From the NCBI RefSeq assembly GCF_000485595.1, contig NW_014577174.1:394312-436891 (forward strand): 42,580 nucleotides of DNA, in the 5' to 3' direction. Positions 1 through 12,744 of the stretch are shown here, one piece after another. The notes beneath the pieces are model-generated. The model saw only the letters and a program-made list of their open reading frames with translations. It had not been told where the DNA came from and made no database searches. Positions within the stretch are counted from its first letter, which is position 1, and each line of letters begins with the position of its first letter. This DNA is from Priapulus caudatus. Its lineage: Eukaryota > Priapulida > Priapulimorpha > Priapulimorphida > Priapulidae. The translations under genes were made by a program, and so were the position numbers.

Positions 1-608
1 GTCTACTGAAGTTAAAGGAATTAGTGGCTTTCGGGCGTGACTAAGGACTAAACGCATTTATCTCCAGCCATCTGGCATAATATGTTACGATTTATAATAC
101 GCAAAATACATATAAAATTGCGCAAGCGTTTAGGTTAATAAAAGAGCGTTTGCGACGGACGTGTTCGAGTCATAGGCATGTCGAATTAAAGTTGATATAC
201 GAAAAGCTGATTTCGGCGTCCGATAGAACTCGCTTGCGTTTTATTATTTATCAAACACGTGAAAATTACAAGGTAGCCGACAACCGGACAAACACTCAAG
301 AGTTATTACCCAGACACAAGTCCTTGAGTCGGACGCGTGTTAGCAGTGACTACATCTATCCTTGTAAAATTTTATCGTATAGTCAACAGCGTGCCCACTT
401 TTACATGGTCTGCGATAATGCTCACGTTTGTACCAAACGGATGCTTTGCCCTAAGCCGCAAAGGGAAGCTAGTCGACAGGCAAGTGCCAACACTAGCAAA
501 GACTGCACGCATGAAGTCCCCGTGACATTAAAATGTGTGTATTTGCACTGCGCCGAGTTTGTCTAAGGCAGTAATAAAATGTGACGGTAAAACATAATAT
601 GTACGTAC

Positions 609-665
609 CGTAGTCACTCCTACAGAAGGCCGCGACCAATTCGGTGGAATTACACGGTCGACACG
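609..665 (-). CDS. METRNL: Meteorin/Meteorin-like protein, exon 3 (partial gene)
   Basis: Short internal exon of a secreted Meteorin-family factor (neurotrophic or cytokine-like in vertebrates). On the minus strand a strong acceptor (pyrimidine tract then TTGCAG) opens the exon at 665, and a GTACGT donor closes it after 609. The frame reads CRPCNSTELVAAFCRSDY, which matches the conserved CRPC-x-x-TE-x(5)-C-x-SD(F/Y) block of vertebrate METRN and METRNL, with all three family cysteines present. Exon 2 ends in phase 1 (G) and this exon supplies CG, giving GCG (Ala) directly before CRPC, as expected for the family. It ends in phase 1. About 100 C-terminal residues (the CGVRPG-x-G-x-FLF region of vertebrate members) are missing. 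I could not find their exon in 1-608, so it probably lies left of the window. Orthology to METRN versus METRNL is not resolved. Confidence 0.85.
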
Positions 666-2073
666 CTGCAAGAAAAGAACAGATTGAATGAGACACCGCT
701 GTTATATTACAGTACACATTACACGCATTAATTAACGTATGAGTAAGGTGATACGATGGCAAGTTCCAACAGGCACTGCACATTGATTTGATATTGAACA
801 GTGATTAACTGATTAGTAATTATACACCGTAACCGGGGATATATATATTATTAAATGTTACAAAACACGCTACAATATACAAATGAATAATTGGTCACAA
901 AGAACCCTATCTGTATTAAACTCGACAATTATGGAAGGGGGGAGGCTTTCCAACGATAGGATATCTACTGATTATTCATTACGGGATCTGTTTCTAACCA
1001 ACGCATCCGCGAACACGAGTGAACCCGGTAGGCCTACTCAGTGCAACCGGCGAAACCTTGCATTTAATAAAAACAACAACTCCGGGTGGTTTCTTAGAGC
1101 GAGAAATGGGCAAAAACGCCTGCGAGTAAAGTCAACACACACGAAGCATGGGCGAGACACGAGGAGGAACACCCAATGATGCAATGATATGCACGCCCGA
1201 AGTAAAAACCTGCTGAAGCAACAGGTGTCTAGCCACGATGGATGCTGCGTGGATGAATACGCACACGCCCAGCCCCGTGATAGGAATCTTCACACTCGAT
1301 ACATTTTCCACTCTAGAGAAATGCCTCATGCATATGCGGGGAGATGGAGAGATATATGCTGGCTTACATCTTCCGCAGAGGAACCGAATTCATTATGCAC
1401 GAGAATAAAGCGTGGATTATATGAGAACACTCGCCCACGGTGATCACCAATCGCAAGATAATGGCAAATACTAAGCACTATCAGTACAACTATTACTATT
1501 ACGACTATTAAGTCATGTGATATTATACAAATGTTTTGGTAGGAAACAATCACTGACTTCATTCCTAAATATCTTGAATGTATGACCCTTATAATTATAT
1601 GTAAATTAATGCAACCTCACCTCAAACTATACCATACATATACTACAAATTTTCGCTTTCAAATGGCTATATACAACTGCGATGTTGATTAATTGGGACT
1701 AATATGCGACAAATGTTGAGCGAGAAATAGCATGCCCTGGGCGGCAGGGGGTCAGGATGTACTCAATGGAGACACACTGTGCAGCTTATGCGATTGAAAG
1801 AGTTTTAACCGGCGTCCTCAGCAGCGCTTGCTTCTGCAGAGCTTGTGCAAACAGTTACAGATGCCGAGTGAGCGACCACTCAACGGTCTATCCACGCAGC
1901 AGGGTACGAATGGCGAGCGGGCAAACCACTGGTCAGTCAGTAGTAACGTGACATAATCGCACTAGTGTATAAGTGCCATCTCGGACCGTTTAGCAATAGC
2001 GTGCAGTCGGACAGGCGGCAGTAGCAACCAGCCGTGAGTTCGTCTGATTTACGCCGAGACAGACTGCGAACAA

Positions 2074-2174
2074 GAACGCACGCACGCGCACGCACGCACG
2101 CACGCGCATACCCACTCACCCACCCACACACACACGTACGCACGCGCACACCCACCAACCCACGCACACACACA

Positions 2175-2258
<84 letters not shown>
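2074..2258. repeat. (ACGC)n/(AC)n microsatellite
   Basis: CA-family tract: interrupted ACGC/CACC repeats at 2074-2165, a pure ACGC block, then a (CA) run ending at 2258. All three frames are open only because of the repeat. Confidence 0.95.
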
Positions 2259-2260
<2 letters not shown>

Positions 2261-2580
2261 ACACGGTTAGAATAGTTTGAGCAGGGATTTAACCAGGTGG
2301 CAGACATAAATAAAGTAAATTCGTTTATGCAATACCTATCAGCGTATGTAAATTTGCATTTAGCATAACACGCCCTCCATCCATTTAGAGCCTCTCAGAC
2401 GATGGCGAGAGCGATAGTTGTGAAATACTCATGGTCCGGCAACCGAGGAGACCTCCACGGCGATGTATGTAAACAAGCCAGCAATAAACAAGGAGGTTTG
2501 AAGTCCGGCAACTAGAGAAACCCCCACAGCGACGCGCGCAAAGCCGGAGCTCCGCTATCGCCGCATGTAAAAACAAGCCG

Positions 2581-2660
2581 ACAAGATGGCGGCGCTGCGA
2601 AGCAACGGGGCGCCGCGGCGCAGACGACAGCACCTGCAGCAACGAGCGAAAACGGGTTAA
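2581..2660 (+). promoter_or_regulatory. AAGATGGCGGC site, possible promoter or first exon
   Basis: A GC-rich patch around 2500-2660 contains ACAAGATGGCGGCGCTG at 2581-2597. This fits the extended YY1 site AAnATGGCGGC, often found at 5' ends of animal genes, and is also a strong Kozak start (purine at -3, G at +4). The frame from this ATG runs only 24 codons, Arg-rich, before a stop. No convincing donor was found. It could be an unrelated promoter inside the Meteorin intron or chance. Confidence 0.25.
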
Positions 2661-3059
2661 AGACACATTTATCGTACTCCGTCTAAATTTTGTCAAGCGC
2701 GCTGCCATCCGGTGGTTATTTGTGTCCCGGCCAGCGCCAAATGAATTGCCCCCTAATGAGTTGGAATGACTAGCACGATGAAATATCGCGCAAGCAGCCG
2801 CCAGCCGGATCGGTCGTGACCCGACAGGGTGGTGTTACAATTAATTGGCCCCCGAAGAGGGTAATTTGTCATCTAATATGCGACTTCTGTAACGCCGGTA
2901 TCAGCAGCCGCGCGAATTAAAACACAACACGAATAGCCGTCGTCGTTCTTGCTCGCAACTCGGCCGCATCCCCCAACGTGTACACAATCAAAAGCGGATT
3001 ATGCAAATCTTATAATATTCTGTAATATTAATCTCAGATTAATCTTAAAGGTATAAATA

Positions 3060-3103
3060 TTACTTACTTATACTTACTTATACTTACTTAGTTACTTATT
3101 TAC
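3060..3103. repeat. Short tandem repeat, 10-mer ACTTACTTAT
   Basis: About four imperfect copies of a 10-base ACTTACTTAT-like unit, flanked by AT-rich sequence. Confidence 0.8.
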
Positions 3104-3438
3104 TCTCGCGACGCGATGACGGGCGCTGTCGTTTTTTGCGTCTAATCCGCGTGCATGCGAGGCACGCTCGCAGTTCGTGATTATTATTTTTTTAAATGGG
3201 CGTCGGATATTAATCGCTTGCGCCTGCTAGCGGACAGCGCGGCAGGATGTAGAAGGGAGGAGACGCAGTTTGTCAAAGTGGACGCGCAGAAGGAGACGCG
3301 GGGCGGCAGTGGTTAGCATCACCATCACCGCCGTGAGCATGCACAGACAACACTGATGAATAAGACTCGCGCCAGCACGCCCGCCTCTGTCACACTTATA
3401 GCTGTCAGCGGCGTCGCGACTGGGGACATCAACACAGC

Positions 3439-3640
3439 ATGTGTGCGTGTGTGTGCGCGTACGTGCGTGCAGGCATGCCTGCGCGTGTATTGATGTGTGA
3501 GTGTGGGCGCGCGCGTATAAATATGCGTGCATGTGTGTGTGTGCGTGTGTATGTGTATGTGTGTGTGTGTGTGCGTGTGCGTGCGTGCGTGCGTGTGTGG
3601 GTGTGTGTGCGTGTGAGCGAGCGAGCGTGAGTGCGTATGT
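3439..3640. repeat. (TG)n/(TGCG)n microsatellite
   Basis: Interrupted GT/GTGC/GTAT tract of about 200 bases; reverse orientation of the CA family at 2074-2258. Confidence 0.95.
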
Positions 3641-5524
3641 GTATGCACGCCTGCCTGTGTACCCATGCCTGTCCGTGTGCATGACCTAATACATACATCA
3701 TCGCAACACACAAGATTCTGACGCCGAACGCAGTTGGTAGTTACCTCGTGCATGTTGCTGATTTGATTTTTTCAACTTTCTTTTAGGTATATATCACACG
3801 GCTCGCATAATAAAACCCACCTCATTTGCTTGCCTTGCAATGATCCCTATTTTGAAATTTAAATTTAATTCACCGAGAGTCTACAGAGCATGACTACAAT
3901 TGTAATCGAGGTTGACAAAAAGGTACTATAAGCCTATCCATGTCGACGCTATTATTCATCACAATTTCCGCCCGTACGCTACAAGCCAACATAAATATTT
4001 CAACGTAATCGCTAAACAATGTTCTATTGTTATTGCACTCAAGGCGCCGCCTGTGAGTGGAGTAGCAGTAGAGTGGCGGTGGCTACGAGAGTTAGTCACC
4101 TAGTTTGCATTTATAGCCGGCTCTTTAGTATGCGATAAGTACGGAAATTTTCAAAGACCCATTAACAAATTAGAACGTTGCGTGAGCTACACATTAGCGG
4201 CAGATTTTTTCTGCAAGCGGTTGTTTTTTATTCATTTTTTTTCCAGCGCGATGCATGAACAGCGCACGTACCCTCTCAAGTTGTAGCCTACTCTGCAAAC
4301 GTCGATAAATGTACAACGCGACCTAGAAGTAGACGTTATTGCATGTATCTCTAGACATAACATGCTGCTGCTGTTGTATGCACATACCTCAACATTCATT
4401 ATTAGCTTTTTGCACTGCGTGCAGCAGTAATTGTAAGAAATGTTAATCTAAGCAGTACAGTGTTAGTAGTAGGCCTACAGCATTATATTATGCAAGACTT
4501 CACTTTCGTACTTTGAAAATCAACACGCTTTTCCATCATCAAAATATTCTCTCAGCAGAGACAAAGACGGAGTAAGAGAACGACGAGGAACGAAAAATCG
4601 ACTGGACGAGGAGAGACATGTGGGGTCGGGTATAAGAGGGTGGTGCATGGGGGGGGGGCCAGGGCGGTCTAAATCATCAACTCGTCCGAGAGCAAATATT
4701 CTGCGCTTTCTCTACTCGCTGAAAGGATGCGCAGTTCAAATCAGCGACGGCGGGCAGCACAACTGTCGTGTTGCCGATTTCTGTTCTCGGTCTATTTCCT
4801 GCGAGTGTTGACCGTTTGTCGCAACAATCCCGATGCGCAAAGAAAAACACGAGAAACGGGATCGTCTCCTTTAGAAACATCGCAGCCGGCTGCCAGCCCG
4901 TGTTGCGGCCCGCATTCTCTCACAACACGTGGATGTCCAAGTGTGACAAAGAACATGGGGCCCAATAATGGTTGCAAATTGGACGCGCTCGTGTTCAATG
5001 CCTTACAACCGCTTCTCTCCCAACGAGAAGAATGCCTCATATATAGCGAATATGTTAAGGGTATTCAAATGCACACAGGTGTGGTTCGTTCAGTTGCAAG
5101 CAGAAGAGTAGAATGCATTATAACGTGCATTCCCCGAATGTTATTGCTAGGTTATTATTTGCTAAGACACAGTAAACTCTATCCCCGGCCGTTTCTTTAC
5201 TGCGTAAATCTGTAGGAGAGGCGTGTGTGCAGTGCACAACAAAGACAGCACGCTAGTAACGCACGCCGGCCGTAGTAATAGTACTAATAGTGCTAGTATT
5301 AGTACTAATGGTACTAATAGCCTGCGGACACACTACGCGGCTGAGCCGGGCGACTCTGTGGATTTTCAGCACGCTTCATCTCGCGCCACCTAGATTGATA
5401 GTCACTTGATTGTAAATGGCCGAAGATGGAAAAAGCTGTAAATGGTTGATTTTAAATCACGTGACAAATAATTGTGATTTGATTGGCTGATGAATTGTAC
5501 AATCGGCCGACTCAATCACAGACA

Positions 5525-5667
5525 CGGGCACACTAAGCGATTGCAGCCGGCCGGCTCAAATAATTATCAAGCATGTTTGATACGGCCGGCTCGAAAATCG
5601 ACCGTGACTGCGACCGGGACACTGGACACACTAGCCGATTTTTCATGCGGTCTCGCCGGCCGGCTGA
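5525..5667 (+). repeat. Imperfect direct repeat with GCCGGCCGGCT core
   Basis: Two related blocks, about 5525-5556 and 5618-5667, share CACACTA..CGATT followed by GCCGGCCGGCT. A third GGCCGGCTC lies between them at about 5583. GCCGGC-rich words are otherwise rare in this AT-rich intron, so this looks like a small repeat element of unknown class. Confidence 0.45.
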
Positions 5668-6411
5668 GCCTTTAGGAGACACAACTAGCAATTTAACAGT
5701 CGACAACGCTGGCAACTTATTCACGATGCGCCCCTGGAAAAGAATCTGAAAGCAACAACGCTACGCGTCTGCCATCCATCAAACGAGTCTGCGAGCACAC
5801 AGGTGCAAACACGAGCGAACAAACACACCTCTCATGCTGCGAGCCTCACTCTACAAATCGCACCTAATAGTAGGGGGTTTGCAGCCAAATGGGGCCAAAA
5901 GTGGCGCAAATCAGACGTCGCTAGTGGAACAAACTACAGATTAGCGAGCCAAGAAGTCAGCGAGTGTGTAATCCGACGCGCACGCGCAGTTACGGGGCAT
6001 CCCCGTCGGGACGGAGCGCGAGCCGGGCCGAAATTCGTCATTTATTTGCTTATGCAGATATCCGTGACGAAAGAAATAATAAACGGAACCCGGCCATGTG
6101 AGAAGTTTCCGTATTTACCGGTGATCAATCACGGGTCTGAAGAAGGACAGCTTTTGTGCAGGGGACACAGTGCGTCCATGCATCATGTTAAGGGGCAGAC
6201 ACACGAAGCACAACCACGCGCGAAGGCTGCATGCAGATAACGTGAATATCAAATCCCTCCCGAAGCACATTTTGCAAGTTTCTTCGTAAATGCGCATCAA
6301 AGACTGACGCTTATGCGGGCGGACGCGAATTGACGGCGGGAAAACAACTTGTGATATCATTATCACTTTGCATGCGACAAGTCGACAACGCAATAACTGC
6401 ACCCCCTGTCC

Positions 6412-6548
6412 TAGTCCGAGATTCCTTTGACCAATGCCCACACCGACGATTTTGGTGGATTTGGTGTGGGTTAGCAACTGTAACCCTAACCCACACCAAA
6501 TCCACCAAAATCGTCGGTGTGGGCATTGGTCAGAGGAATCTCGGACTA
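6412..6548. mobile_element. 137-bp foldback element with 9-bp target duplication
   Basis: Near-perfect inverted repeat. The 62-base left arm starts TAGTCCGAGATTCC, and the right arm is its reverse complement with one mismatch (CCTTTG versus CCTCTG). The arms are separated by about 12 bases. The element is flanked by identical 9-mers CCCCTGTCC at 6403-6411 and 6549-6557, a classic target-site duplication. A 9-bp duplication is typical of Mutator-like (MULE) elements. There is no coding capacity. The transcript would form one long hairpin. Confidence 0.9.
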
Positions 6549-6844
6549 CCCCTGTCCGTGTTTGAACGGTAGTTGTTAAGTCAGTTTATTAGTGTGTGAA
6601 TCTTAGTTTCCACGTAGACAAGTGTGATAATGCTCGCAAACTTCCACTCCCGTTGCACTATGCTTTTGCTGTGCTATGCTTGTTGCGCTATACTCTTAAT
6701 TGATGTGTGGTAGCGGAGCGAATGGCGGCATAAAACACGGGTAGAGCTAGGCACAATAATGTACCTCAGCGGAGTAAGAAGCTATAGGCAATTTTAGGCC
6801 CGATCCACAGCAAAGCCGAGTGGATCTAGTTAGCTCCTCTACAT

Positions 6845-6938
6845 GTAGCTATTAACTGCGCAACAGGAGGTCTGTGGAGACCTTGGCATGGCCCCGTGGG
6901 GAAGTCGCGGCTACGGGACGAGACCCGCTGGGGAGCGA
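6845..6938 (+). repeat. Copy 1 of a conserved hairpin-rich 95-bp repeat followed by (GA)n
   Basis: Starts GTAGCTATTAACTGCGCAAC and ends CCCGCTGGGGAGCG. It contains small dyads in series (GGTCT/AGACC, CCCC/GGGG), and runs straight into a polypurine GA tract. Near-identical copies on the other strand occur at 15831-15929, 16210-16307 and 34880-34972, each with the CT tract on the corresponding side. The class was not recognised; no clear pol III A/B boxes were seen. Confidence 0.75.
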
Positions 6939-6947
6939 ACGAAAGAC

Positions 6948-6979
<32 letters not shown>

Positions 6980-7125
6980 CAAGCAGAGAGAGAGAGGGGG
7001 CGGGCGGGGAGCGAGGAGGGGACGGCGAGGGAGAGAGAGAGAGAACGAGAAGAGAGAAAGAGAGAAGCCCTTACGAGAAAGAGGGAGAGAGAGAGAGGAG
7101 AGAGAGCGCGCAGCCAGAGAGAGAG
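6948..7125. repeat. (GA)n polypurine tract
   Basis: About 180 bases of GAGA/GGGA-rich purine strand directly after the 95-bp repeat; potential triplex-forming tract. Confidence 0.95.
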
Positions 7126-7418
7126 CATGCATAGTCCAGCAGTTTGCGTGATTCGATTTGTAAACCCTTCACGACTGACAGGTGCGGGCTAAAACCGGTG
7201 GGTAACTGTTATGAAGCCTTGTGTTGTACCTGCCTATGGTCAACGGAAGCGACCCGCCACCGAGCCGACAGGCATCTGAGGTGTCTATGTAAAGTGCTGG
7301 CACGTACACCTATCCAAAGTCCACAACACCTCGCCTATCCCCTCATACTGTTTATCCATCGCTAACATTTAGCGCACACGACACGCGGTAACATGCGTAG
7401 TAGTGCAGTGCCGCTCAA

Positions 7419-7635
7419 GGGGTCGTTGTCGTACACGTACCAGCAGATTGAGTTACCCCGAAGTACATATATGTCTAACACGAAAGGTAGCCAGAGCTTG
7501 TACGTACAGAAGTCGTACCTAACCCTAAAACACACAACCAAAACCATACCCATTAAAAATATAAACATAATACTATTAAACAACCTATAACTACCTCGGG
7601 TACATATCTGTAGTACCTGATACGACAACGACCCC
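7419..7635. mobile_element. 217-bp element with 15-bp terminal inverted repeats
   Basis: GGGGTCGTTGTCGTA at 7419-7433 is exactly inverted at 7621-7635. Weaker pairing continues inward (ACGTACC versus GGTACT). A 7-base direct repeat TGCAGTG lies just outside both ends, at unequal offsets, so the target duplication is uncertain. The interior is AT-rich and non-coding. Likely a MITE. Confidence 0.6.
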
Positions 7636-10600
7636 ATCTGCTGCAGTGGCCAGTAGATTCTAATCTCGGGACCCCCAGCTCTTTCCCGACTCCGCATACT
7701 TCATAGATTCAGTTCACTTGCTGTGGGGTGGCTAGTCTGAAACATGGGTTTTCATACCTCGCAACTCTCACGTTTTTGTCATATCAGAGCGACACCCCTC
7801 CCATGTCAGTGAAAATATATACCGCCTCACGCCTGTTGTGAAATAACCAGCTGAATTAAATTCTTAGACGCCAGTACAAAAATCATTAGTTTCTATCCCT
7901 ATACCTCTAAACCTAACCCCAGCCCTATAATCTAACTATTCTTAACCCTAACCCTTATCCTAATTAATGTAATCGTATCTTATCCTAAGCTTATCGTTAT
8001 AACCCGGAGTCTGCAGATAATAATTGCAGGTGATAATAGTGCTAAGCAGGTGATAATGCACTAAAGACGGTCATACGCGTAGAAAGGGCTATAGGAACGT
8101 TTCGTCAATGTTTCGCCGTGCACACAAATCACGCCTTTCGGCAATTCCGAGAGTTGCCGGGCGTGTGCTTTACACACCTTTTTCATGTCGAAATCTAAAA
8201 TCGAAAAAACAGCCGACGGAATTTTAAATCTTCAAAATATCGCATGCATAACTCGTGTTTGATAATGGAACCTGTACGCGGGGGTGCGCGTTCGCGTAGA
8301 GACTACAGAACAAGGTGCAAATTCTTCCCCTGAAATCCGGACGAGTCGCATCTCTCGACAACGCTAAACTAATACAGCATGAAATGGCAGAGATATGCGC
8401 GCAGCTCTTCAAACCAGTTTTATAAGCTGCTCGTTAACCCCCGTTGTACTGAAGGCAAGCAGGTCACCGATGATAAGAAACGTAATCTTACAGCTATAAT
8501 AAATGCTCAATGCTAAGGGTCAGCGTGTAATGATAGGTGTTGTACGCCGAGCGTATTGGTGGTCAATAATATGGTGCGTTGTTTAGTATGTTTACACGGG
8601 ACAGCCACCGGAGATAATTAGAAATTTTTGTTGCCCAGGTTGCTATTAGCGTATCCCATTACAGCCACTACTAAATACATCAGGAAACAGCGATTTTTCA
8701 TTGTATAAGTACTCAGCATCGCGCGTAAACCCGTCGTATAAAACCGAACGTAAAACTTGTCACCTAACGTTCAGTAGAAAATAATAATACTAAATACTAA
8801 TACTAATACTAATAAAAATAATAATAAATATACTACACAAATTAATAATATATTCCCCCACCTAAAACTAGACTGATTCCAAACGGCCACTGGCTGCCGT
8901 CGCGTTGAGTCTCAACGTCGTACGGGGTCAGTCTAACGTAAATCCAGATTTTCCCACAACGTGGGCAAATAGGAAATCCGTTCGCGTTGCGTCATCGCTG
9001 TGTACAGACCAACAACACGGATGCAGCGACGCTCTCCTAATACCTGTGTGACTCACGCGCGATCGGACTGCCTGTGGTAACCTGCTCGACCAGCAGCAGC
9101 AATCAGAACAGTGGCCCTCACCCTTCATTACACCCGATGGCCACTGGCCGCACTGTCCCGCGAGCCCTGGATGACCCTTACCGTAGCCTCATTTCACCGA
9201 TCGCATGCCTAATTAGCTAATCCACCAAGCGGGCGACAATAGATCACAGAGCAATACCAAAGACCGCATACGGCTCTACATGATTCGCTGGCAATAGTGT
9301 CCAAGGTCTGAATAATAGCTAGTGGCACCCGCGAGACGTAATGTACGGTTAATGAGTGATAAACAGTAGCCGAGAGTGAACTCGCTGACGCAACTGCATC
9401 TGGGAGCCATTTATGTTATTGGGGCGATAAAGCAGACGCACAGGCGGTTTCGCTGTAAATTCCCAGACGCATTTACGCTTACCCATCCTTCTTATGCAAT
9501 CTTGCTCTAACTGCAGTAATCAAGACGGTGGGGGTGTCAGATGAGTCTATTATAGCAGCTATTTAGCAAGTGTCACCAGATGGTAGACTATTGACCAGTT
9601 ACGCCACCGAGCGGGTCTAGCCCATCGCAACATCTAGGGTATTTTACGAATTTATTTATTTTGTATCCTTGATAATTTTGATGTTGGAGATTCTACTGAC
9701 GTGTGGAGGCTTGTCACGGGGGGCGGATCATTACGCGGGCACAGTCAGGGAATTATTTTAATTACGAATTTTGCATGACTTATTATGAATGATTATGAAT
9801 TATGTACATTGCCGGTAGGTATTACTTTATATTTAATAAGTGCACGCAGTTGTTCGCAACTGTTTACATACTAGTACATTAACTTTTTGTTTAGCAATCG
9901 TCCAGTTTCCATAATGAACTTCGTGAGTATATGTATAGTGTTTTTGCTACATTCTCCTGCATGCCCTTTAATTCCATGTGAGGCCAAACGACCAAAAGGG
10001 GACTGACTTTCATTAACTTCACCGCGAAAGAAATCATTTCTCATGTTCGATCATGCGTGGCAAGATGTCGGCGTCATGCCAACCGACCTAATAAGTACGC
10101 AAAAAGAAGACATCTAATACTTAATTAAAATTTAATTAAAATAAAATTGATTCTGAACGAAAAACGCCCATTTCATGACAGTTGATAATTTTTTATTTGT
10201 TTCAATAGGTAATTCTTCCCCTGCTCTCAGTACGCTGGTCTCCTCCGCAACAAAGAAAAATTGGACGCCGCTTACTCCCAAAATTCCCACCCTTGCAGCG
10301 TAAACACTAGTCGGGCAATACAACCCGCGTTGTGCCTACTACGGACGTAGTTAGCGCATGTCCACCTAGTGTCTAAATTATTCAGTCACAACAAGAATTC
10401 CGCGTCTCCCAATCACACGCCAATATTGGCCGGTCAATTACAAATAGATAGGAAAGGGACAAATATTATCGTAGAGTAGAACAATCGAGTGGTCACCACG
10501 TGTGTCTGAACCGTTGTCCGACGCTAGAAACAGACCCCGAGTCCACCGTTCCCTATTTATTTGCGTAGGTGTCCACCAGAACGAGTGCAGTCTGTAACAA

Positions 10601-12352
10601 CAACATCGCTGGGAGTAGAACCATTAGCCATGCTACACGGACTTGCACCTAGATATATATAAGGCTTTCGGACAACAGCGGTCAGCTTGCTAAGCAAACA
10701 CACACCGGGTCAGTATCTATGTCCGCGGCCGCCCCTACTGCACGCAGATCAGAAAGACTACACTAGAGATAAGCTATGACAAACACCACGTACAATCTCC
10801 ACCCACCCATAGTCTGCTGGCTAGATGTACTTACAAGCATCGATCCTACACGGGCTTGTATCCGATAGACATGATAGAGATTTAGTGAGAAATTCGCGGC
10901 ATTTCGAATAGCGAATGTATTTGACATATGCCTATCCTATATCGATTTTTTCTATCAAAAGTGCATTCACATGCCTGCATGTTAATATCCGAATAATTTT
11001 TATCCACTACTGCTAATCATTGAAATATTAGATGTGTTAATTATCACATACAACCGTAACTTATATTCAAAACGCCTATGATTCCTAAATGTCCTATGAT
11101 GAGGCCCATAGGTTCAAACGCGGAGATCAAGCCTCCACTATTACGATGTAACTCACACCGCTTGGCGGGAATCGGCGAGAGAGGATGCGAGGGTCGATCA
11201 CGCGCACACATAGCAAGCGCCGCAAGATGTTCCCGCTAGCGCACAACGAGAAAATAGGGTTGTGGGGAGTAGTAAAGGCGGGAAAGTATCACCCGGGAGG
11301 CTAGGCACGGGGAAGGAAACATGTGCCGTTTCTTTTGCTGTTCGCTGTCACGGTTGCGCGGTCGGCACGATGGATGCCCTGCGGCAACGTGAAGCGATTA
11401 CGTCTGCTCATTGTACGAAACAGCAGAATGAGTTTTCGACATTATACGCATACGCGCCGTTTACAATAGCTTCGTTTCAAGAAAGTCCATGCACGCGCAA
11501 CAGTAAGAGAGCGGTAAACACTCGTACCGAATCACACGCTATACGTCACTCGACTGACTGGCCGCGCATGATACCTGCAGTGGTAGTTGGTGCATCATTT
11601 ACATAGATTTAAGCACAGATTCATTGATTTAGTCTAGCTATTGAACAGTGTGTCGTTACTAGCAACAAGGAAGGCCTCGGCCATTATTTAAACTTAATGA
11701 ACTCGTTATTATTCTAAATGTGCTAGGATTTTCCGACATCTTGGATGTCTTGCAGTCCGCAGGGCTACAGTTTACATCATTAAATTGTAACAGTGATTAC
11801 ACGTGTTCTATATGTTGTATTCACACACCACACAAGAGCGCAGCTATACCTACGATTTGAGATCAACTTATTGTATTTATCGTGCGTCCGTACCAGCATT
11901 ATGGATAAAGGGGGTAGGGTAACCCTCGGGGGTCACCGTACAGCAGTCTACGTGGGATTAAAAATGAATAGATTTCGATATTATTCGCGCTTCCTGATTG
12001 TCAAAATTGTATTGTAAAATTTCATTGTAGTCATTCTTGTGGATGATTAGCTCTTTTGGAATGTAAACCTATTGAATAAAGATATTTGGGAAGTGCATTT
12101 ACATTCCATTCCATTAAGATCAGACTTAACACCAATTGACACCACGCAGCATTTTGCTGGAAAAGCCATCGCATTGATCTGCACACCGTTACCATCTCTC
12201 ATGTATTAAAAATGTTGACGAAGTTGAGTAAAGGGAAATTCAGTAATGCCGAGATGCTTCAAGAATGTACGACGTGTTTTATATAGAAAACGAATTTAGG
12301 CCTACATGCATGCATTTGCTAGTGATAAATTGTTCATACGCTTCATTGGTTA

Positions 12353-12744
12353 AGCCCGGCGCACACGTGAGTAATTTTACTCAAGTAAAATGACGCATGA
12401 GTCAAAATACTAACGCGTAATAATTTTCCGCGTTCGCCGCATACGTGAGTAAAATTACTCAAGGAATAAGTGGTAATGCAGATCACGTGACTGTGCGCAG
12501 CCAATACTGGGCGCACAATGATTTAAACGCATGCGCTGTGAGTACCAGTGTTGAGTAAATTTACTAAGCGCGCGCGCACACGTTATGTAAAATGACGCAT
12601 GAGTCTAAAATTATCAAACACGTTTGATATTGAGTAAAAAATGACGCATGCGTCAAATTACTCAACGAAAATCCACCGCACACGTGAGTAAAATGACTCA
12701 TGCGTCATTTTACTTGAGTACAATACTCACGTGTGCGCCGGGCT
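12353..12744. mobile_element. 392-bp Harbinger-like MITE rich in TGAGTCA/TGACGCA motifs
   Basis: Terminal inverted repeats start AGCCCGGCGCACACGTGAGT at both ends and extend over about 50 bases with small differences. The element is flanked by TTA on both sides (12350-12352 and 12745-12747), the three-base duplication typical of PIF/Harbinger. The interior repeats short palindromic words: TGAGTAAAAT, ATGACGCATGAGTC, ATGACTCATGCGTCAT and CACGTGAG. It is non-coding. Confidence 0.85.

Noticed and set aside
150-566. 138-codon plus-strand frame with several Cys, and a possible minus-strand exon ending near 502
   Set aside because: I tested the minus strand for the Meteorin C-terminal exon. A frame in the right phase can be read from 502, but it lacks the CGVRPG...FLF block and meets a stop early. 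The plus frame is not recognised.
2074-2258. Tandem repeats as a CRISPR array
   Set aside because: Simple microsatellite without unique spacers; eukaryotic sequence.
2034-2270. His/Thr/Ala- or Cys/Val-rich open frames over CA and TG tracts (also 3227-3753, 18387-18879, 37111-37537)
   Set aside because: Every frame is open through dinucleotide repeats; composition is purely repeat-derived.
4727-5215. 162-codon plus-strand open frame
   Set aside because: No recognisable motif or domain, no splice or start context, and it lies in the Meteorin intron. Similar unsupported frames are 5803-6240 and 13252-13710.
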